Source: Gelidibacter japonicus
GTDB lineage: Bacteria; Bacteroidota; Bacteroidia; Flavobacteriales; Flavobacteriaceae
Reading direction: 5' to 3'
DNA: 64,000 nucleotides
Assembly: GCF_010725055.1 (NCBI RefSeq)
Contig: NZ_BJKB01000018.1
Span: 30,787 to 94,786 of the forward strand
In this document: one piece after another, positions 52,895-62,333 of the stretch
How the letters are laid out: each line of letters begins with the position of its first letter
How positions within the stretch are numbered: the first letter of the stretch is position 1
Notes under the pieces: generated by a model
What the model saw: only the letters and a program-made list of their open reading frames with translations
Databases searched by the model: none
What the model was told of the DNA's origin: nothing
Program-made: the position numbers and the translations under genes

Positions 52895-54622
52895 TTATCC
52901 CAAAATCTTTCTCTTCACCGCTCTGCCAATAAATCGAACTTTATCGCTCAATGGAAAATTTCCTAAAACGGATTTCACAACACCTTGCGTAAATCGCGTG
53001 CGTTTTTTATAATCGATATGTACATCAACTAAGACCGTTTTATTTGACTGCGCCGCTTTGAGAGCCTTACTGATAACGTCGTCAATTTGATCGTCATTTT
53101 TTATAACCAAATAGTCGGCGCCAACCGCATGTGCAATGCCATCGATATTGAAATCGCCCAATACAGTAGCTGTTTTTCTATTGTAAGGGATTTCTTGACC
53201 TTGGGATATTTGGGAAAGTTCGCCATCGTGAAAAACGAAAATTGCAATTCCAAGTTCATTTCGTTTTGCGGTCAACAATTCGAGTCCGGTCATCAAAAAT
53301 GCACCATCGCCAACAATGCCGACCACTTGTTTGTTGGGATTGGCAAATTTAGCACCAATGGCCGCCGGCACACAATAGCCCATACAATTGAAATCGGTGG
53401 GGCTAATTAAATGCTTGCTTTTTAGATTTTGAAATAACTCAACCGTCAAAAAAGTGTGGTTGCCATCATCTAAAACAGTAATGGCATCGTCGTCGAGATG
53501 AGCTCTTAAACTCGTGAAAAAGTGATAAGGATTGACCCGATCGAATTTAAAATCAGACCATTCCTTATAATAGGCCTGTCTGTCTTTTGCTATGGAACTA
53601 ATTAAATTAGGATTGGATTTTTCGATATTCTTGTTGATGAGTTCTGCCAACAAACTGTCTAAAACCAGTTTCGCATCGCCTTGAATGGCCAATTTGCTCT
53701 TATAATTCTTATCGAATACATTTTCGTCAATATCGATATGGATCAAATTTTCAGGTACTCTGGCGCCGAAACTGCCCGTTGGAATTTCGGCAAATCGTGT
53801 GCCTACCGCAATTAAACAATCCACATCTTTAAACGCGTTTTCCGAAGCGGGAACAGATGCGGGGCCAAAGCCCATTCCCGTAAATAATTCATGATCACCA
53901 GGAAATACACTAAATCCTTGCAGTGTTGTGGATACCGGAGCATTTAGTCGCTCGGCAATCTGAATGCTCGTTGCTGTTGCCTCTTTAGCGCCCCATCCTA
54001 AAAACAGTCCTACTTTTTTAGATTCTGAAATGATCTTGATTGCTTCGTCCAATTGCGCGGCGGTAACTGTTGGTTTAATTTCTGGTTTTTTAAACGATAG
54101 AATCTCCGAAACTTCGCCTTTAAACATTTGAATATTCGTGGGTATTTCTATAAAAACAGGACCAGGATTTCCAGAAACTGCGATGGTATAAGCCTCAAAA
54201 ACACTCGCCATAATCTCTTCATGCTTTTTTATATGATAGGTTTTTTTGGTGATGCCGCTCAATACTGAATGCATATCCCACTCGTGAAGCTGATAGCTTT
54301 TATTGACATCAGTCCGAATGCCACCCGAGATAATAAGCATAGGAATCCCGTCCAAAAAAGCTTCGCCTATTCCGCTTAAAGCATGCGTAATTCCAGCGGC
54401 TGGTACAATGACCATGGTGCCTATTGTCTCTGAGGTACGACTGACCGCATCGGCCATAAAGGCACCGCCACCTTCATGGGTGACCAATATAGGTTTGATT
54501 TTTGAAGACTTGTTCAGCTCATCATAAATTTCGGTATTGTGCACTCCTGGAATACCAAAGGTGTGCGATATCGGTAGTTGCTCTAATGCCTTGACCAGTA
54601 ACCATGCGCCAGTTTTCTTCAT
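52895..54622 (-). CDS. Thiamine diphosphate-dependent enzyme, acetolactate synthase-like
   Basis: 575 residues with the three ThDP-enzyme domains. The catalytic Glu is in LVTHEGGGAFMADA near residue 50. The middle domain includes GLFLGWGAKEA. The C-terminal ThDP motif begins GDGAFLMTGLELLTAKRN near 437, but the NN end of the usual GDG-NN motif is replaced by HDGE. It lies 10 bp after a KstD-like flavoprotein gene, with which it surely forms an operon. No acetolactate-synthase regulatory subunit or ilv gene is near, so valine synthesis is unlikely. Confidence 0.88.
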   Translation of the reverse strand: MKKTGAWLLVKALEQLPISHTFGIPGVHNTEIYDELNKSSKIKPILVTHEGGGAFMADAVSRTSETIGTMVIVPAAGITHALSGIGEAFLDGIPMLIISGGIRTDVNKSYQLHEWDMHSVLSGITKKTYHIKKHEEIMASVFEAYTIAVSGNPGPVFIEIPTNIQMFKGEVSEILSFKKPEIKPTVTAAQLDEAIKIISESKKVGLFLGWGAKEATATSIQIAERLNAPVSTTLQGFSVFPGDHELFTGMGFGPASVPASENAFKDVDCLIAVGTRFAEIPTGSFGARVPENLIHIDIDENVFDKNYKSKLAIQGDAKLVLDSLLAELINKNIEKSNPNLISSIAKDRQAYYKEWSDFKFDRVNPYHFFTSLRAHLDDDAITVLDDGNHTFLTVELFQNLKSKHLISPTDFNCMGYCVPAAIGAKFANPNKQVVGIVGDGAFLMTGLELLTAKRNELGIAIFVFHDGELSQISQGQEIPYNRKTATVLGDFNIDGIAHAVGADYLVIKNDDQIDDVISKALKAAQSNKTVLVDVHIDYKKRTRFTQGVVKSVLGNFPLSDKVRFIGRAVKRKILG

Positions 54623-54632
54623 AATATTCGAT

Positions 54633-56252
54633 TTAAAGTTTTATTCCTGCTATATGTGCACCGGCAACTCTGCCTGTTAAGATACACGATCCTAAAAAAG
54701 TGCCTTCCAATGATCGTGATCCATGAATGCCTCCACCTCCAAATCCGGCAGATTCACCTACAGCGTATAATCCTGATACTGTATCACCATTCTTATCAAT
54801 CACTTGCGAGTTGAGGTTGGTAGGAAGGCCTCCCAAGCTTTTTCTGCTTAATATATATTGTTTTACAGCAATCAATGGTCCAGCTTTTGGGTCTAAAATC
54901 TTTTGAAATTTTGAAGTTCTGATTTTATCCCCTTTGTACAATCTGAAGTTCACCAAACGCCGTAATTGTTCGTCATTAAAATACTTTTTACCTCTATCGA
55001 TCTCGTCGTCATAAGCTTTCAAATCCTTTTCAAGAGTTTCTAAATCCACAACGTTATTTTCGTCTTGCTCATTCATCTTTTTCACCAAGTTGGGAAGCGT
55101 ATCTGCCACAATAAAGTGGTCCGATTCTTCAATCAATCTATTGACCAAATCTTTATTTCCAAAGAGAACGTCTTTTATCAATCTCAATTTATCCCGATTT
55201 CTAAAAGCCGTCATATAATCAGAACCTGAAACAGCCAATTCCTTTATGGCAATTTTCCAATTCATAATACTCCATGAGTACTGATCCTTGGTTTTGAGGA
55301 TATGTTCAACAAAATACGAAGTATCTGTATAAGCAACAAGCGGAGGCCTAAACCTTTTTCCTGTAGCATCCACCCAAATGGCCGATCGTGGCGGAACTAA
55401 ACTTAAACCATCCCTGAATTTTCCTCTCTCTGGATTGGGTGTGGGAATTCCGGCAGCATAATGCCATTGTTTGTTTAGATGGGTTGAAGGGATTCCTTTT
55501 TTGTCTAAATCCAAATGTATGGTGCCATCAGCATATTTGTGAGAGCCATTTAATAAATTATCTGGTGGGGTCTGGAACCGCGTTGGCCAATGACTTTTGA
55601 CCAGTTTTAAATCGCCGCCCATAATTCCACCGGATGCAATAATGATGTTTTCAGAAGTGATGTTGAATCTTTCTTTTGTCAATTCGTCGATGACCTCCAC
55701 ACCTACGGTCTTTTTATTATCGATGATTATTGATTCTACCTTGTGTTGAAACTTTATTTCAAGATGTTCTTTTTTTGGATGATTCAATAAATAGTTGGTC
55801 ACTTTATTGGTTAAATCATAACCCGTTCCCCAGGTAATATGCCATCTCGGAACCGAATTCCCTTTGACATCCATGCCGCGTTCAGGCCAATTGACCACAG
55901 GAAGGAAGTCGACTTTTTTTGCAATAAGCCAATTGTAAATGACGGATATGGAATTGTCTGAGTAAAATTTGGCCCATTGTGCGCCTAAACTATCGGTTTC
56001 GGTGAAATCGCCATAACGCATCCAGTCCTCGTAAAGTAATTGCGGTGAATCTTTGATCCCAGATTTTTTTTGCTGAGGTGTTCCAGAAAACAAAATACCG
56101 CCAAAGGATTTTTTTGCCAATCCGCCAAAATGCTCCTCCACATCTCTTTCAATAATGAGCACTTTTTTATTATGGTCTAAGAGCTCAATGGCTGTTGATA
56201 TTCCTGCCAAGCCTCCTCCAACAATGATATTTTCGTAGTTCAGGGCCTTCAT
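54633..56252 (-). CDS. FAD-binding dehydrogenase (KstD/fumarate-reductase flavoprotein family)
   Basis: 539 residues. The FAD motif is IIVGGGLAGISTAIELLDHNK at the N-terminus. A substrate domain follows, and the C-terminal FAD block is GLYAVGESAGFGGGGIHGSRSLEGTFLGSCI. It matches the predicted FAD-dependent 3-ketosteroid-dehydrogenase-like group. It probably desaturates or oxidises a cyclic or carbonyl substrate. It is the first gene of the operon with the ThDP enzyme, 10 bp apart, so both are likely steps of one pathway. Confidence 0.88.
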   Translation of the reverse strand: MKALNYENIIVGGGLAGISTAIELLDHNKKVLIIERDVEEHFGGLAKKSFGGILFSGTPQQKKSGIKDSPQLLYEDWMRYGDFTETDSLGAQWAKFYSDNSISVIYNWLIAKKVDFLPVVNWPERGMDVKGNSVPRWHITWGTGYDLTNKVTNYLLNHPKKEHLEIKFQHKVESIIIDNKKTVGVEVIDELTKERFNITSENIIIASGGIMGGDLKLVKSHWPTRFQTPPDNLLNGSHKYADGTIHLDLDKKGIPSTHLNKQWHYAAGIPTPNPERGKFRDGLSLVPPRSAIWVDATGKRFRPPLVAYTDTSYFVEHILKTKDQYSWSIMNWKIAIKELAVSGSDYMTAFRNRDKLRLIKDVLFGNKDLVNRLIEESDHFIVADTLPNLVKKMNEQDENNVVDLETLEKDLKAYDDEIDRGKKYFNDEQLRRLVNFRLYKGDKIRTSKFQKILDPKAGPLIAVKQYILSRKSLGGLPTNLNSQVIDKNGDTVSGLYAVGESAGFGGGGIHGSRSLEGTFLGSCILTGRVAGAHIAGIKL

Positions 56253-56692
56253 GAATTATGGTGTAATAGCGTCTAAGGTTATGAAATTATTAGCTGCATG
56301 TTCCAAAGTATTACCGAAAGCGGGAACAATGGTCGGTTTTGGGAAGCGACAAACCTTTCTTTTGTTAAAGGAAATTGAGTGTGAGGTATTAGTGAAAATT
56401 TTCAATGGATAGCGGTGGTTGATAGAATGATAATTATTAAACACTAAACTAAGCATTTTTCAACTTAATTAGGTTATCATATTATATTAAAATCGCAGGA
56501 AATTTGGTTGGTTTCAGGTAATAAAATGGTCTCAAGAATGTCTTGTCAGAAAGGAGTGGTTTTTGACGTCTTCAGATTCGTGTGGAAATGTTTAGATTTG
56601 CCAGCGCAAGTTTCGCATGGGGTGTCATAATAGCTTCGAGGCATTAAACCCCACTATTGGGAATAAACCGTAAATCCATTAGTTTTTTTATT
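56253..56692. other. Gene-free stretch between the flavoprotein and the EamA transporter
   Basis: 440 bp between divergent genes. A 66-codon minus frame (56256-56456) lacks coding character. It contains a start-proximal repeat (copy C, 56633-56670) near its right end. I see nothing else. Confidence 0.6.
56633..56670 (+). repeat. Dispersed start-proximal repeat, copy C
   Basis: It contains CTTCGAGGCATTAAACC and CCACTATTGGGAATAAACC, the same order of words as copies A and B in gene-sense orientation. It ends 22 bp before the EamA ATG at 56693. Confidence 0.6.
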
Positions 56693-57586
56693 ATGAATAC
56701 TCAGTTAAAAAGTGTTTTATATGTTGCTATTGGCGCAACCAGTTACGGGGTTTTGGCAACCTTTGTCAAATATGCCAATAACCAGGGCATTGGTACGGCT
56801 GGTCTTGCTTTTTCACAATACTTATTTGGGGCTTTTATATTGAGTGCTTTGGTGTTTTTGTTTTCCAAAAAATCGGTAACACCTCAAGCTGAAAGCAAGT
56901 CACTGCATCCCAAAATTAAATTGATGCTGTTTGGAGGTTTCTCTGGGCTGACCAGTAGCTTTTATTACCTATCCATTCAATATGTGCCGGTATCTATCGG
57001 AATTATACTATTGATGCAGACGATTTGGATGGGCGTGGTTTTGGAGTTTTTTACGGCACGTGCCTTGGTCAATAGGGGAAAAGTACTTGGTGCGTTTGTG
57101 GCTATTGTTGGAACCATGTTGGCCGCGAAAATTTTTGAAACTGACATTGAACTTAATCTAAAAGGCATCGGCTTTGGTCTTTTGGCAGCCATGTCATTTA
57201 CAGGAATGATGTACGGCACGAGTCGGGTCGGACTTAAATTGCCTAATCTTGTACGGAGCCAATATTTGGTGTATGGAGGGCTCATTGTCATTGTGCTATT
57301 TTGGAACGTTCAAATTCTGCAAGAATTTAATTGGACTATTTTTATAACCTGGGGCGTCTTTCTGGGCTGTTTTGGCACTATTCTTCCACCGGTTTTGTTC
57401 AATAAAGGTTTCCCAGTAATTGGCACGGGTTTGGGGAGTATTATTGCCGCTTTAGAAATCCCCATTTCGGTTCTCAGTGCGTATTGGGTTTTAAACGAGG
57501 AGATAAGCAACTTACAATGGTTGGGAATTGTCATTATTTTATTTGCAGTAGTAATGATCAATTTTCGAAAAAATGTGAGTCTATAG
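56693..57586 (+). CDS. EamA/DMT family transporter
   Basis: 297 residues from the ATG at 56693 (MNTQLKSVLY); the in-frame TTG 12 codons earlier is unlikely. About ten membrane segments in two EamA halves (e.g. SFYYLSIQYVPVSIGIILLMQTIWMGVVLEFF and GTGLGSIIAALEIPISVLSAYWVL NEEIS). These transport metabolites or act as drug/amino-acid exporters; substrate unknown. Repeat copy C lies just before the start. Confidence 0.88.
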   Translation: MNTQLKSVLYVAIGATSYGVLATFVKYANNQGIGTAGLAFSQYLFGAFILSALVFLFSKKSVTPQAESKSLHPKIKLMLFGGFSGLTSSFYYLSIQYVPVSIGIILLMQTIWMGVVLEFFTARALVNRGKVLGAFVAIVGTMLAAKIFETDIELNLKGIGFGLLAAMSFTGMMYGTSRVGLKLPNLVRSQYLVYGGLIVIVLFWNVQILQEFNWTIFITWGVFLGCFGTILPPVLFNKGFPVIGTGLGSIIAALEIPISVLSAYWVLNEEISNLQWLGIVIILFAVVMINFRKNVSL

Positions 57587-57663
57587 AGTTCTGATTTCCA
57601 GGTATTATACACGAAAAAACACGTCGTAAATACCTTTGTAAAATTGAACGCTTTATTTCTTGT

Positions 57664-57693
57664 TTGTAATAAGTCTAAATAAGATTACCTTTG
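57664..57693 (+). promoter_or_regulatory. Promoter of the fbpABC operon
   Basis: TTG (57664-57666), a 19-bp spacer and TACCTTTG (57686-57693) match the consensus in full, 25 bp upstream of the fbpA ATG. I see no clear Fur box in the surrounding bases. Confidence 0.75.
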
Positions 57694-57718
57694 CAAATCA
57701 AATCAAAACACTATACAT

Positions 57719-58750
57719 ATGAGTAATATCTTAAAACTCGGATTTATCATGTGCCTGATGAGTTTAATCGTGGCCTGTGGTGATTCTAAGACAACAAAAC
57801 AAGAGGTCAATGTCTATACGCATAGACACTATAAGGCCGATGATGAGCTTTTCTCCAAATTTACTGAAGAAACCGGAATTAAGGTCAATATCGTTAATGC
57901 CAGTGCTGATGAACTGATCCAACGTCTGGAAACGGAAGGTCAAAATTCCAATGCAGATATCTTAATTACTGTGGATGCAGGACGACTTTATCGCGCACAA
58001 TCCAAAGACTTATTACAACCTGTTAGTTCTGAAGTATTGGAAGCTAATATTGCACCTGAGTTTCGCGAGAAAGAAGGACACTGGTACGGATTGACTTACC
58101 GGGCACGGATTATCGCCTATGCTAAGGACAGAGTAAATCCGGAGGATATTAAGACCTATGAAGATTTGGCAGACCCGAAGTGGAAAGGTAAAATTGTGAT
58201 CCGATCTTCGGAAAATGTCTATAACCAATCGTTGTTGGCTTCTATTATCTTGGCCGATGGCGAAGAAAAAGCCAAGGAGTGGGCAGAAGGCGTTGTTGCC
58301 AATATGGCCAGAAACCCGAAAGGTAGCGATCGTGACCAGGTCAAAGCAGTAGCTTCTGGTGAAGCGGATATCGCAGTAGTCAACACTTACTATATTGGAC
58401 TGATGCTCAATGACGAAAATGTGGAAGAGCGAAAAGCAGGTGAGAGTGTGGGCATCATTTTCCCAAACCAAGATGGAAGAGGAACACATGTGAATGTCAG
58501 TGGCATAGGCGTAACCAAATATGCTCCAAATAAAGATAACGCCATTAAATTAATGGAGTTTCTTTCAGGGGAGGAGGCGCAGCAGGTCTTGGCTAACTTA
58601 AATTATGAATACCCTATCAATCCTAAAGCTACTAAGGCGTCGATTTTGAAGACTTGGGGAGATTTTAAGGCAGATCCAGTGGAGCTTTATAAGCTTGGGG
58701 AATATAATAGCAAGGCCGTTATGATTTTTGATGAGGCTGGTTGGAAATAA
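57719..58750 (+). CDS. fbpA: Ferric iron ABC transporter, substrate-binding lipoprotein
   Basis: 343 residues with a lipoprotein signal ending IVAC. The periplasmic-binding fold begins VNVYTHRHYKADDELF. The iron-binding Tyr pair is in VVNTYYIGL (Y224, Y225), the conserved signature of FbpA/AfuA-type ferric transferrins. It binds Fe3+ and passes it to the permease encoded next. Lipid anchoring rather than a soluble form is notable but common in Bacteroidota. Confidence 0.92.
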   Translation: MSNILKLGFIMCLMSLIVACGDSKTTKQEVNVYTHRHYKADDELFSKFTEETGIKVNIVNASADELIQRLETEGQNSNADILITVDAGRLYRAQSKDLLQPVSSEVLEANIAPEFREKEGHWYGLTYRARIIAYAKDRVNPEDIKTYEDLADPKWKGKIVIRSSENVYNQSLLASIILADGEEKAKEWAEGVVANMARNPKGSDRDQVKAVASGEADIAVVNTYYIGLMLNDENVEERKAGESVGIIFPNQDGRGTHVNVSGIGVTKYAPNKDNAIKLMEFLSGEEAQQVLANLNYEYPINPKATKASILKTWGDFKADPVELYKLGEYNSKAVMIFDEAGWK

Positions 58751-58806
58751 AGTTTAATGAATTAGGCCTTCATATGGGAGGCTAATTCAATGATTAACAT
58801 AATTAA

Positions 58807-60432
58807 ATGGCAAAAAAAACCACCTATTGGTGGAATAAGTGGACTGGCGGGGCGATTGTAATACTACTTTTGGTATTGACGCCGGTTTTCACTATCCTGG
58901 TCAAGCTCTTTGATAAGCCCGGCGAGCATTGGAGGCATATTGCCTCCAATTTGTTGCCGTCGTATTTTGCCAATTCTTTTCTTTTATTGTTAGGGGTTGG
59001 CTTCTTTACATTTCTTATCGGGGTGAGTATGGCGTGGTTGGTTTCGGTTTACGATTTTCCGGGGCGGAAGTATTTTGAGTGGCTTTTAATTCTGCCACTG
59101 GCGTTTCCATCCTATATGATGGCCTATAGTTATGTGGGAATTTTAGAATATACTGGACCCGTTCAAGCGTTCTTTCGAAATAATTTTGATATTCATTTCA
59201 AAGGTGCCATTGTCGATATTATGAATATGCCAGGCGCTATTTTTATACTTTCCATAAGTCTATTCCCTTATGTTTATGTCATCTGCAGGGCATCTTTTAC
59301 ACGACAATCGAGTGCCATGCAAGAAGCTGCTTTTCTCTTGGGAAGTAATCGGATGCGAATGTTCACCAAAATTGCACTGCCTATGGCAAGGCCTGCTGTA
59401 GCTGGAGGAATTGCCTTGGTAGGTATGGAGGTGTTGAATGATTATGGCACGGTAAAATACTTTGGGGTGGACACGTTTACTTCGGGGATTTTTAGAGCGT
59501 GGTTTTCTTTTGGTGATATCAATACGGCTATTTACCTCTCCGCAATTTTGACCGTGATCGTTTTGGCGCTGATCTGGTTGGAGAATTTTCAAAGAGGAAG
59601 TCGTAACTGGAATGCAGGCAGCGGCGGTTCCAGGCCTGCACTCCGAATTAGGCCCAAATACAAAAGTACGAGACGCTTATATACAGCTCTTTGTCTAACG
59701 GTTTTACTGATCAGCTTTATTTTCCCATTGATGCAACTTTTTTATTGGGTGTCGCTTACTTGGCAAAACGTCGTAGATTCTGAATTTGGAATCTTGATTT
59801 TCAGGAGTTTTTCCTTGGCGATCGGATCGGCGGTGGCCATTGCGGTAATCTCCATATTCTTACTGTATGCCATTCGCTTAAGCCCCTTAAAATGGACCAA
59901 ACATATTGCCAGGACCGCTTCTTTAGGTTATGCTATACCTGGTGCGGTTATTGCAGTAGGAGTAATGATTCCGATGATGGGGCTTGACCGGACCATCAAT
60001 TGGGCGGTTTCCGATAATATGGGAATGATATTGTCAGGAACATTGTTTATCTTAGTGGTGGCGTATATTGTTCGGTTTATGGCTGTAGGATATAATGCTA
60101 TTGACGCAGGATTTCAAAAGACTGGAGCCACGGTGAATGAGGTGGCAAGATCATTGGGCGCTTCCCCTTTAAGAACCTTGTGGAAAATAGACTTACCTTT
60201 GATAAAGAACAGCATAGCGGGAGCCGTATTATTGGCCTTTGTAGACATCTTGAAGGAGCTTCCGCTCACCTTGATTTTGCGGCCTTTCAACTTCCATACC
60301 TTGGCAACGAAAGCCTTTGACATGGCAACCAATGAGATGATAGCGGAATCGGCGAACGCTTCCCTGGTAGTGGTTTTAACAGGGGTGATACCAATTATAG
60401 TATTGAATAATATGATCAGCAGAAAGAAATGA
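58807..60432 (+). CDS. fbpB: Ferric iron ABC transporter permease
   Basis: 541 residues with two fused permease halves of about six membrane segments each. The EAA loops are visible twice: EAAFLLGSNRMRMFTKIALP near 178 and EVARSLGASPLRTLWKIDLP near 445. This layout is that of FbpB/SfuB. It forms the inner-membrane channel. Second gene of the operon, 56 bp after fbpA and 89 bp before the ATPase gene. Confidence 0.92.
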   Translation: MAKKTTYWWNKWTGGAIVILLLVLTPVFTILVKLFDKPGEHWRHIASNLLPSYFANSFLLLLGVGFFTFLIGVSMAWLVSVYDFPGRKYFEWLLILPLAFPSYMMAYSYVGILEYTGPVQAFFRNNFDIHFKGAIVDIMNMPGAIFILSISLFPYVYVICRASFTRQSSAMQEAAFLLGSNRMRMFTKIALPMARPAVAGGIALVGMEVLNDYGTVKYFGVDTFTSGIFRAWFSFGDINTAIYLSAILTVIVLALIWLENFQRGSRNWNAGSGGSRPALRIRPKYKSTRRLYTALCLTVLLISFIFPLMQLFYWVSLTWQNVVDSEFGILIFRSFSLAIGSAVAIAVISIFLLYAIRLSPLKWTKHIARTASLGYAIPGAVIAVGVMIPMMGLDRTINWAVSDNMGMILSGTLFILVVAYIVRFMAVGYNAIDAGFQKTGATVNEVARSLGASPLRTLWKIDLPLIKNSIAGAVLLAFVDILKELPLTLILRPFNFHTLATKAFDMATNEMIAESANASLVVVLTGVIPIIVLNNMISRKK

Positions 60433-60521
60433 AGCAAGGAGTAAGACGATCAAAAGCTTTTTAAGTCGGAACAGAAAAAACAGATTTCTATCTTTTCGGA
60501 GCACAAAAGCAGAAAAAACAA

Positions 60522-61625
60522 ATGACAATGGCGATTATTGAATTAAATAATATTAGTAAACAATATCGGAACGCCGATACCTATGCGGTAGACGGGGTGT
60601 CTTTTTCATTGGAAAAAGGTGAGATCTTGGCGCTTGTTGGCGAAAGCGGCTCGGGAAAAACAACCTTGTTGCGCTTGATCGCGGGATTGGAGCATCCCAA
60701 TTCTGGAACTATTGAGTTGGATGGTGAAATTATTGTGAGTGGACGAAAATCATTACCTACCAACAAACGAAAAACTGGCATGGTTTTTCAAGATTATGCC
60801 TTGTTTCCACATTTGACCATTTTTGAGAACGTTGCCTTTGGACTAAAAGGACTTAATAAAAGGGAAACCGAGAAACGGGTTCACGAAACTATTAAACTGA
60901 CCGGTTTAAAAGAAGATGTGAAGAAATATCCGCATCAACTTTCTGGCGGACAACAGCAGCGGGTTGCATTGGCTCGGGCATTAGCACCACGACCAGAATT
61001 GTTGTTGATGGACGAACCCTTCAGTAATTTAGATACCATTCTACGTGACCAGGTACGGGAGGAGGTGCGACAGATCATCAAAGCCATGGGGATCACTGCC
61101 ATATTAGTAACCCATGATACCAAGGATGCCTTTTCTACGGCCGATAAGATTGCGGTTATGCTTAAAGGGAAGTTATTGCAGTTGGATACCCCTGATAATT
61201 TATACAATAATCCGAGCTCATCTTATGTTGCTGAGCTTTTCGGAAAATCAAATAATGTCGTGGCTACCGTAGCACCAGGTGGATTCAAAACACCTTTCGG
61301 ATTTGTCTCTGGACGGAAGGATTGTCCGTTTTCTGCAAATCGAGGTAAGGTAAATTTATTTTTTAGGGCTGAAGAAACTGATTTTTGTAATGCAGAAGAG
61401 CCACATCTTTGTGGAATGGTAGAGCAGTGTATGTACCTCGGTGATCATATGCAATTAAAAGTATGCTGTAACCGATGTAATAAATGTGCCAACGACTGTA
61501 AAGGCGAACTTATGGAGGAAACACAGAGTATTTTACTGAAAACCTCAGTGCAAACGTGGAAGCCAGGAGACATTGTAAGGTTTAAACTCAAAAATTTTAA
61601 AGTTAAAGAAACGGATTCTGAATAG
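60522..61625 (+). CDS. fbpC: Ferric iron ABC transporter ATPase with a cysteine-rich C-terminal domain
   Basis: 367 residues. The ATPase domain is standard: Walker A GESGSGKTTLL near 40, Q-loop VFQDYALFPH, signature LSGGQQQRVALARA near 139, Walker B LLLMDEPFSNLD, and THD. The C-terminal TOBE-like region is unusual: nine cysteines at 268, 289, 297, 303, 315, 316, 319, 322 and 326, including CCNRCNKCANDC. Such a cluster can bind metal or an iron-sulfur cluster, so the ATPase may sense iron (inference). The cysteines are not seen in typical FbpC. Two ATG starts three codons apart are possible. Confidence 0.92.
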   Translation: MTMAIIELNNISKQYRNADTYAVDGVSFSLEKGEILALVGESGSGKTTLLRLIAGLEHPNSGTIELDGEIIVSGRKSLPTNKRKTGMVFQDYALFPHLTIFENVAFGLKGLNKRETEKRVHETIKLTGLKEDVKKYPHQLSGGQQQRVALARALAPRPELLLMDEPFSNLDTILRDQVREEVRQIIKAMGITAILVTHDTKDAFSTADKIAVMLKGKLLQLDTPDNLYNNPSSSYVAELFGKSNNVVATVAPGGFKTPFGFVSGRKDCPFSANRGKVNLFFRAEETDFCNAEEPHLCGMVEQCMYLGDHMQLKVCCNRCNKCANDCKGELMEETQSILLKTSVQTWKPGDIVRFKLKNFKVKETDSE

Positions 61626-61985
61626 GAATACCGATTTCAGATGGTTGAGTAAACATGGCTACAAAGTGAACTTTTCCATGTGCTTGTTGCTATCCTTTAA
61701 ATTACTGCCTTGGGACTAAAAAAATCGAAAAGTTTAAATCACCTCATTAGGCGATTTGGTTTGAACAAATTTCGTTTATACCTTCTTTATCTTGCAACAT
61801 CTTGAAGTCGTCTTATAGAATCAATTTTGTGATATCAAGTGTCAGGAAAATTAAAAATCGAAGAGAATAAATATCCGTTTATTCCATGATTTTCAATTTC
61901 CTAAAATAATACCCGAACATTCAGAACTACAAACCACAAGAATTTCAACCTCTGTACAAAAACTGATGGAGCGGCGAGGTTCCTT
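61626..61985. other. Gene-free stretch after fbpC
   Basis: 360 bp with no reading frame of coding character. A hairpin AAATCACCT/AGGCGATTT with one mismatch (61737-61760 region) could be a weak terminator for the convergent SMR gene. I see nothing else. Confidence 0.55.
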
Positions 61986-62333
61986 TTATGTGTCAGTGCT
62001 TACCGTCTGTAACCCAATTACGGAAATGACCAAGGTGCTAATAAAGAACAGACGCCAAAACGTCACAGGTTCCTTGAAAAGCAAAATACCGGCAATGACC
62101 GTACCTACAGCTCCAATAGCGCCCCATACGGCATAGGCCGTGCCAACAGGGATGGGATTCTCACCGCCCATGGCCTTGAATAACAGATACATGCTTATGC
62201 CTACGCACACGATAAAAGAAAGCAACCACAGCCACATCTCCTTACCAGAAGTGTGTTGTGCCTTTCCTAAGCTTACGGCAAATCCGGTCTCGAATATGCC
62301 GCCAATGATCAATATGATCCAGTTGATGTTCAT
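61986..62333 (-). CDS. Small multidrug resistance (SMR/DMT) transporter
   Basis: 115 residues with four membrane segments: WIILIIGGIFETGFAVSLG, WLLSFIVCVGISMYLLFKAM, AYAVWGAIGAVGTVIAGILLF and RLFFISTLVISVIGLQTV. The conserved membrane Glu is in GIFETGFA (E14). The SugE/EmrE-type dimeric exporter of guanidinium or quaternary amines is the likely class. Its start is preceded at 12 bp by a start-proximal repeat (copy B). Confidence 0.9.
   Translation of the reverse strand: MNINWIILIIGGIFETGFAVSLGKAQHTSGKEMWLWLLSFIVCVGISMYLLFKAMGGENPIPVGTAYAVWGAIGAVGTVIAGILLFKEPVTFWRLFFISTLVISVIGLQTVSTDT

Noticed and set aside
56256..56456. 66-codon minus-strand frame after the flavoprotein start region
   Set aside because: No signal, domain or coding-like composition; sits in AT-rich intergenic DNA.
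57700..57720. Fur box before fbpA
   Set aside because: No convincing 19-bp inverted repeat of the GATAAT type is visible near the promoter.
58013..58489. 158-codon minus-strand frame
   Set aside because: Lies entirely inside fbpA in an antisense frame; fbpA is certain.
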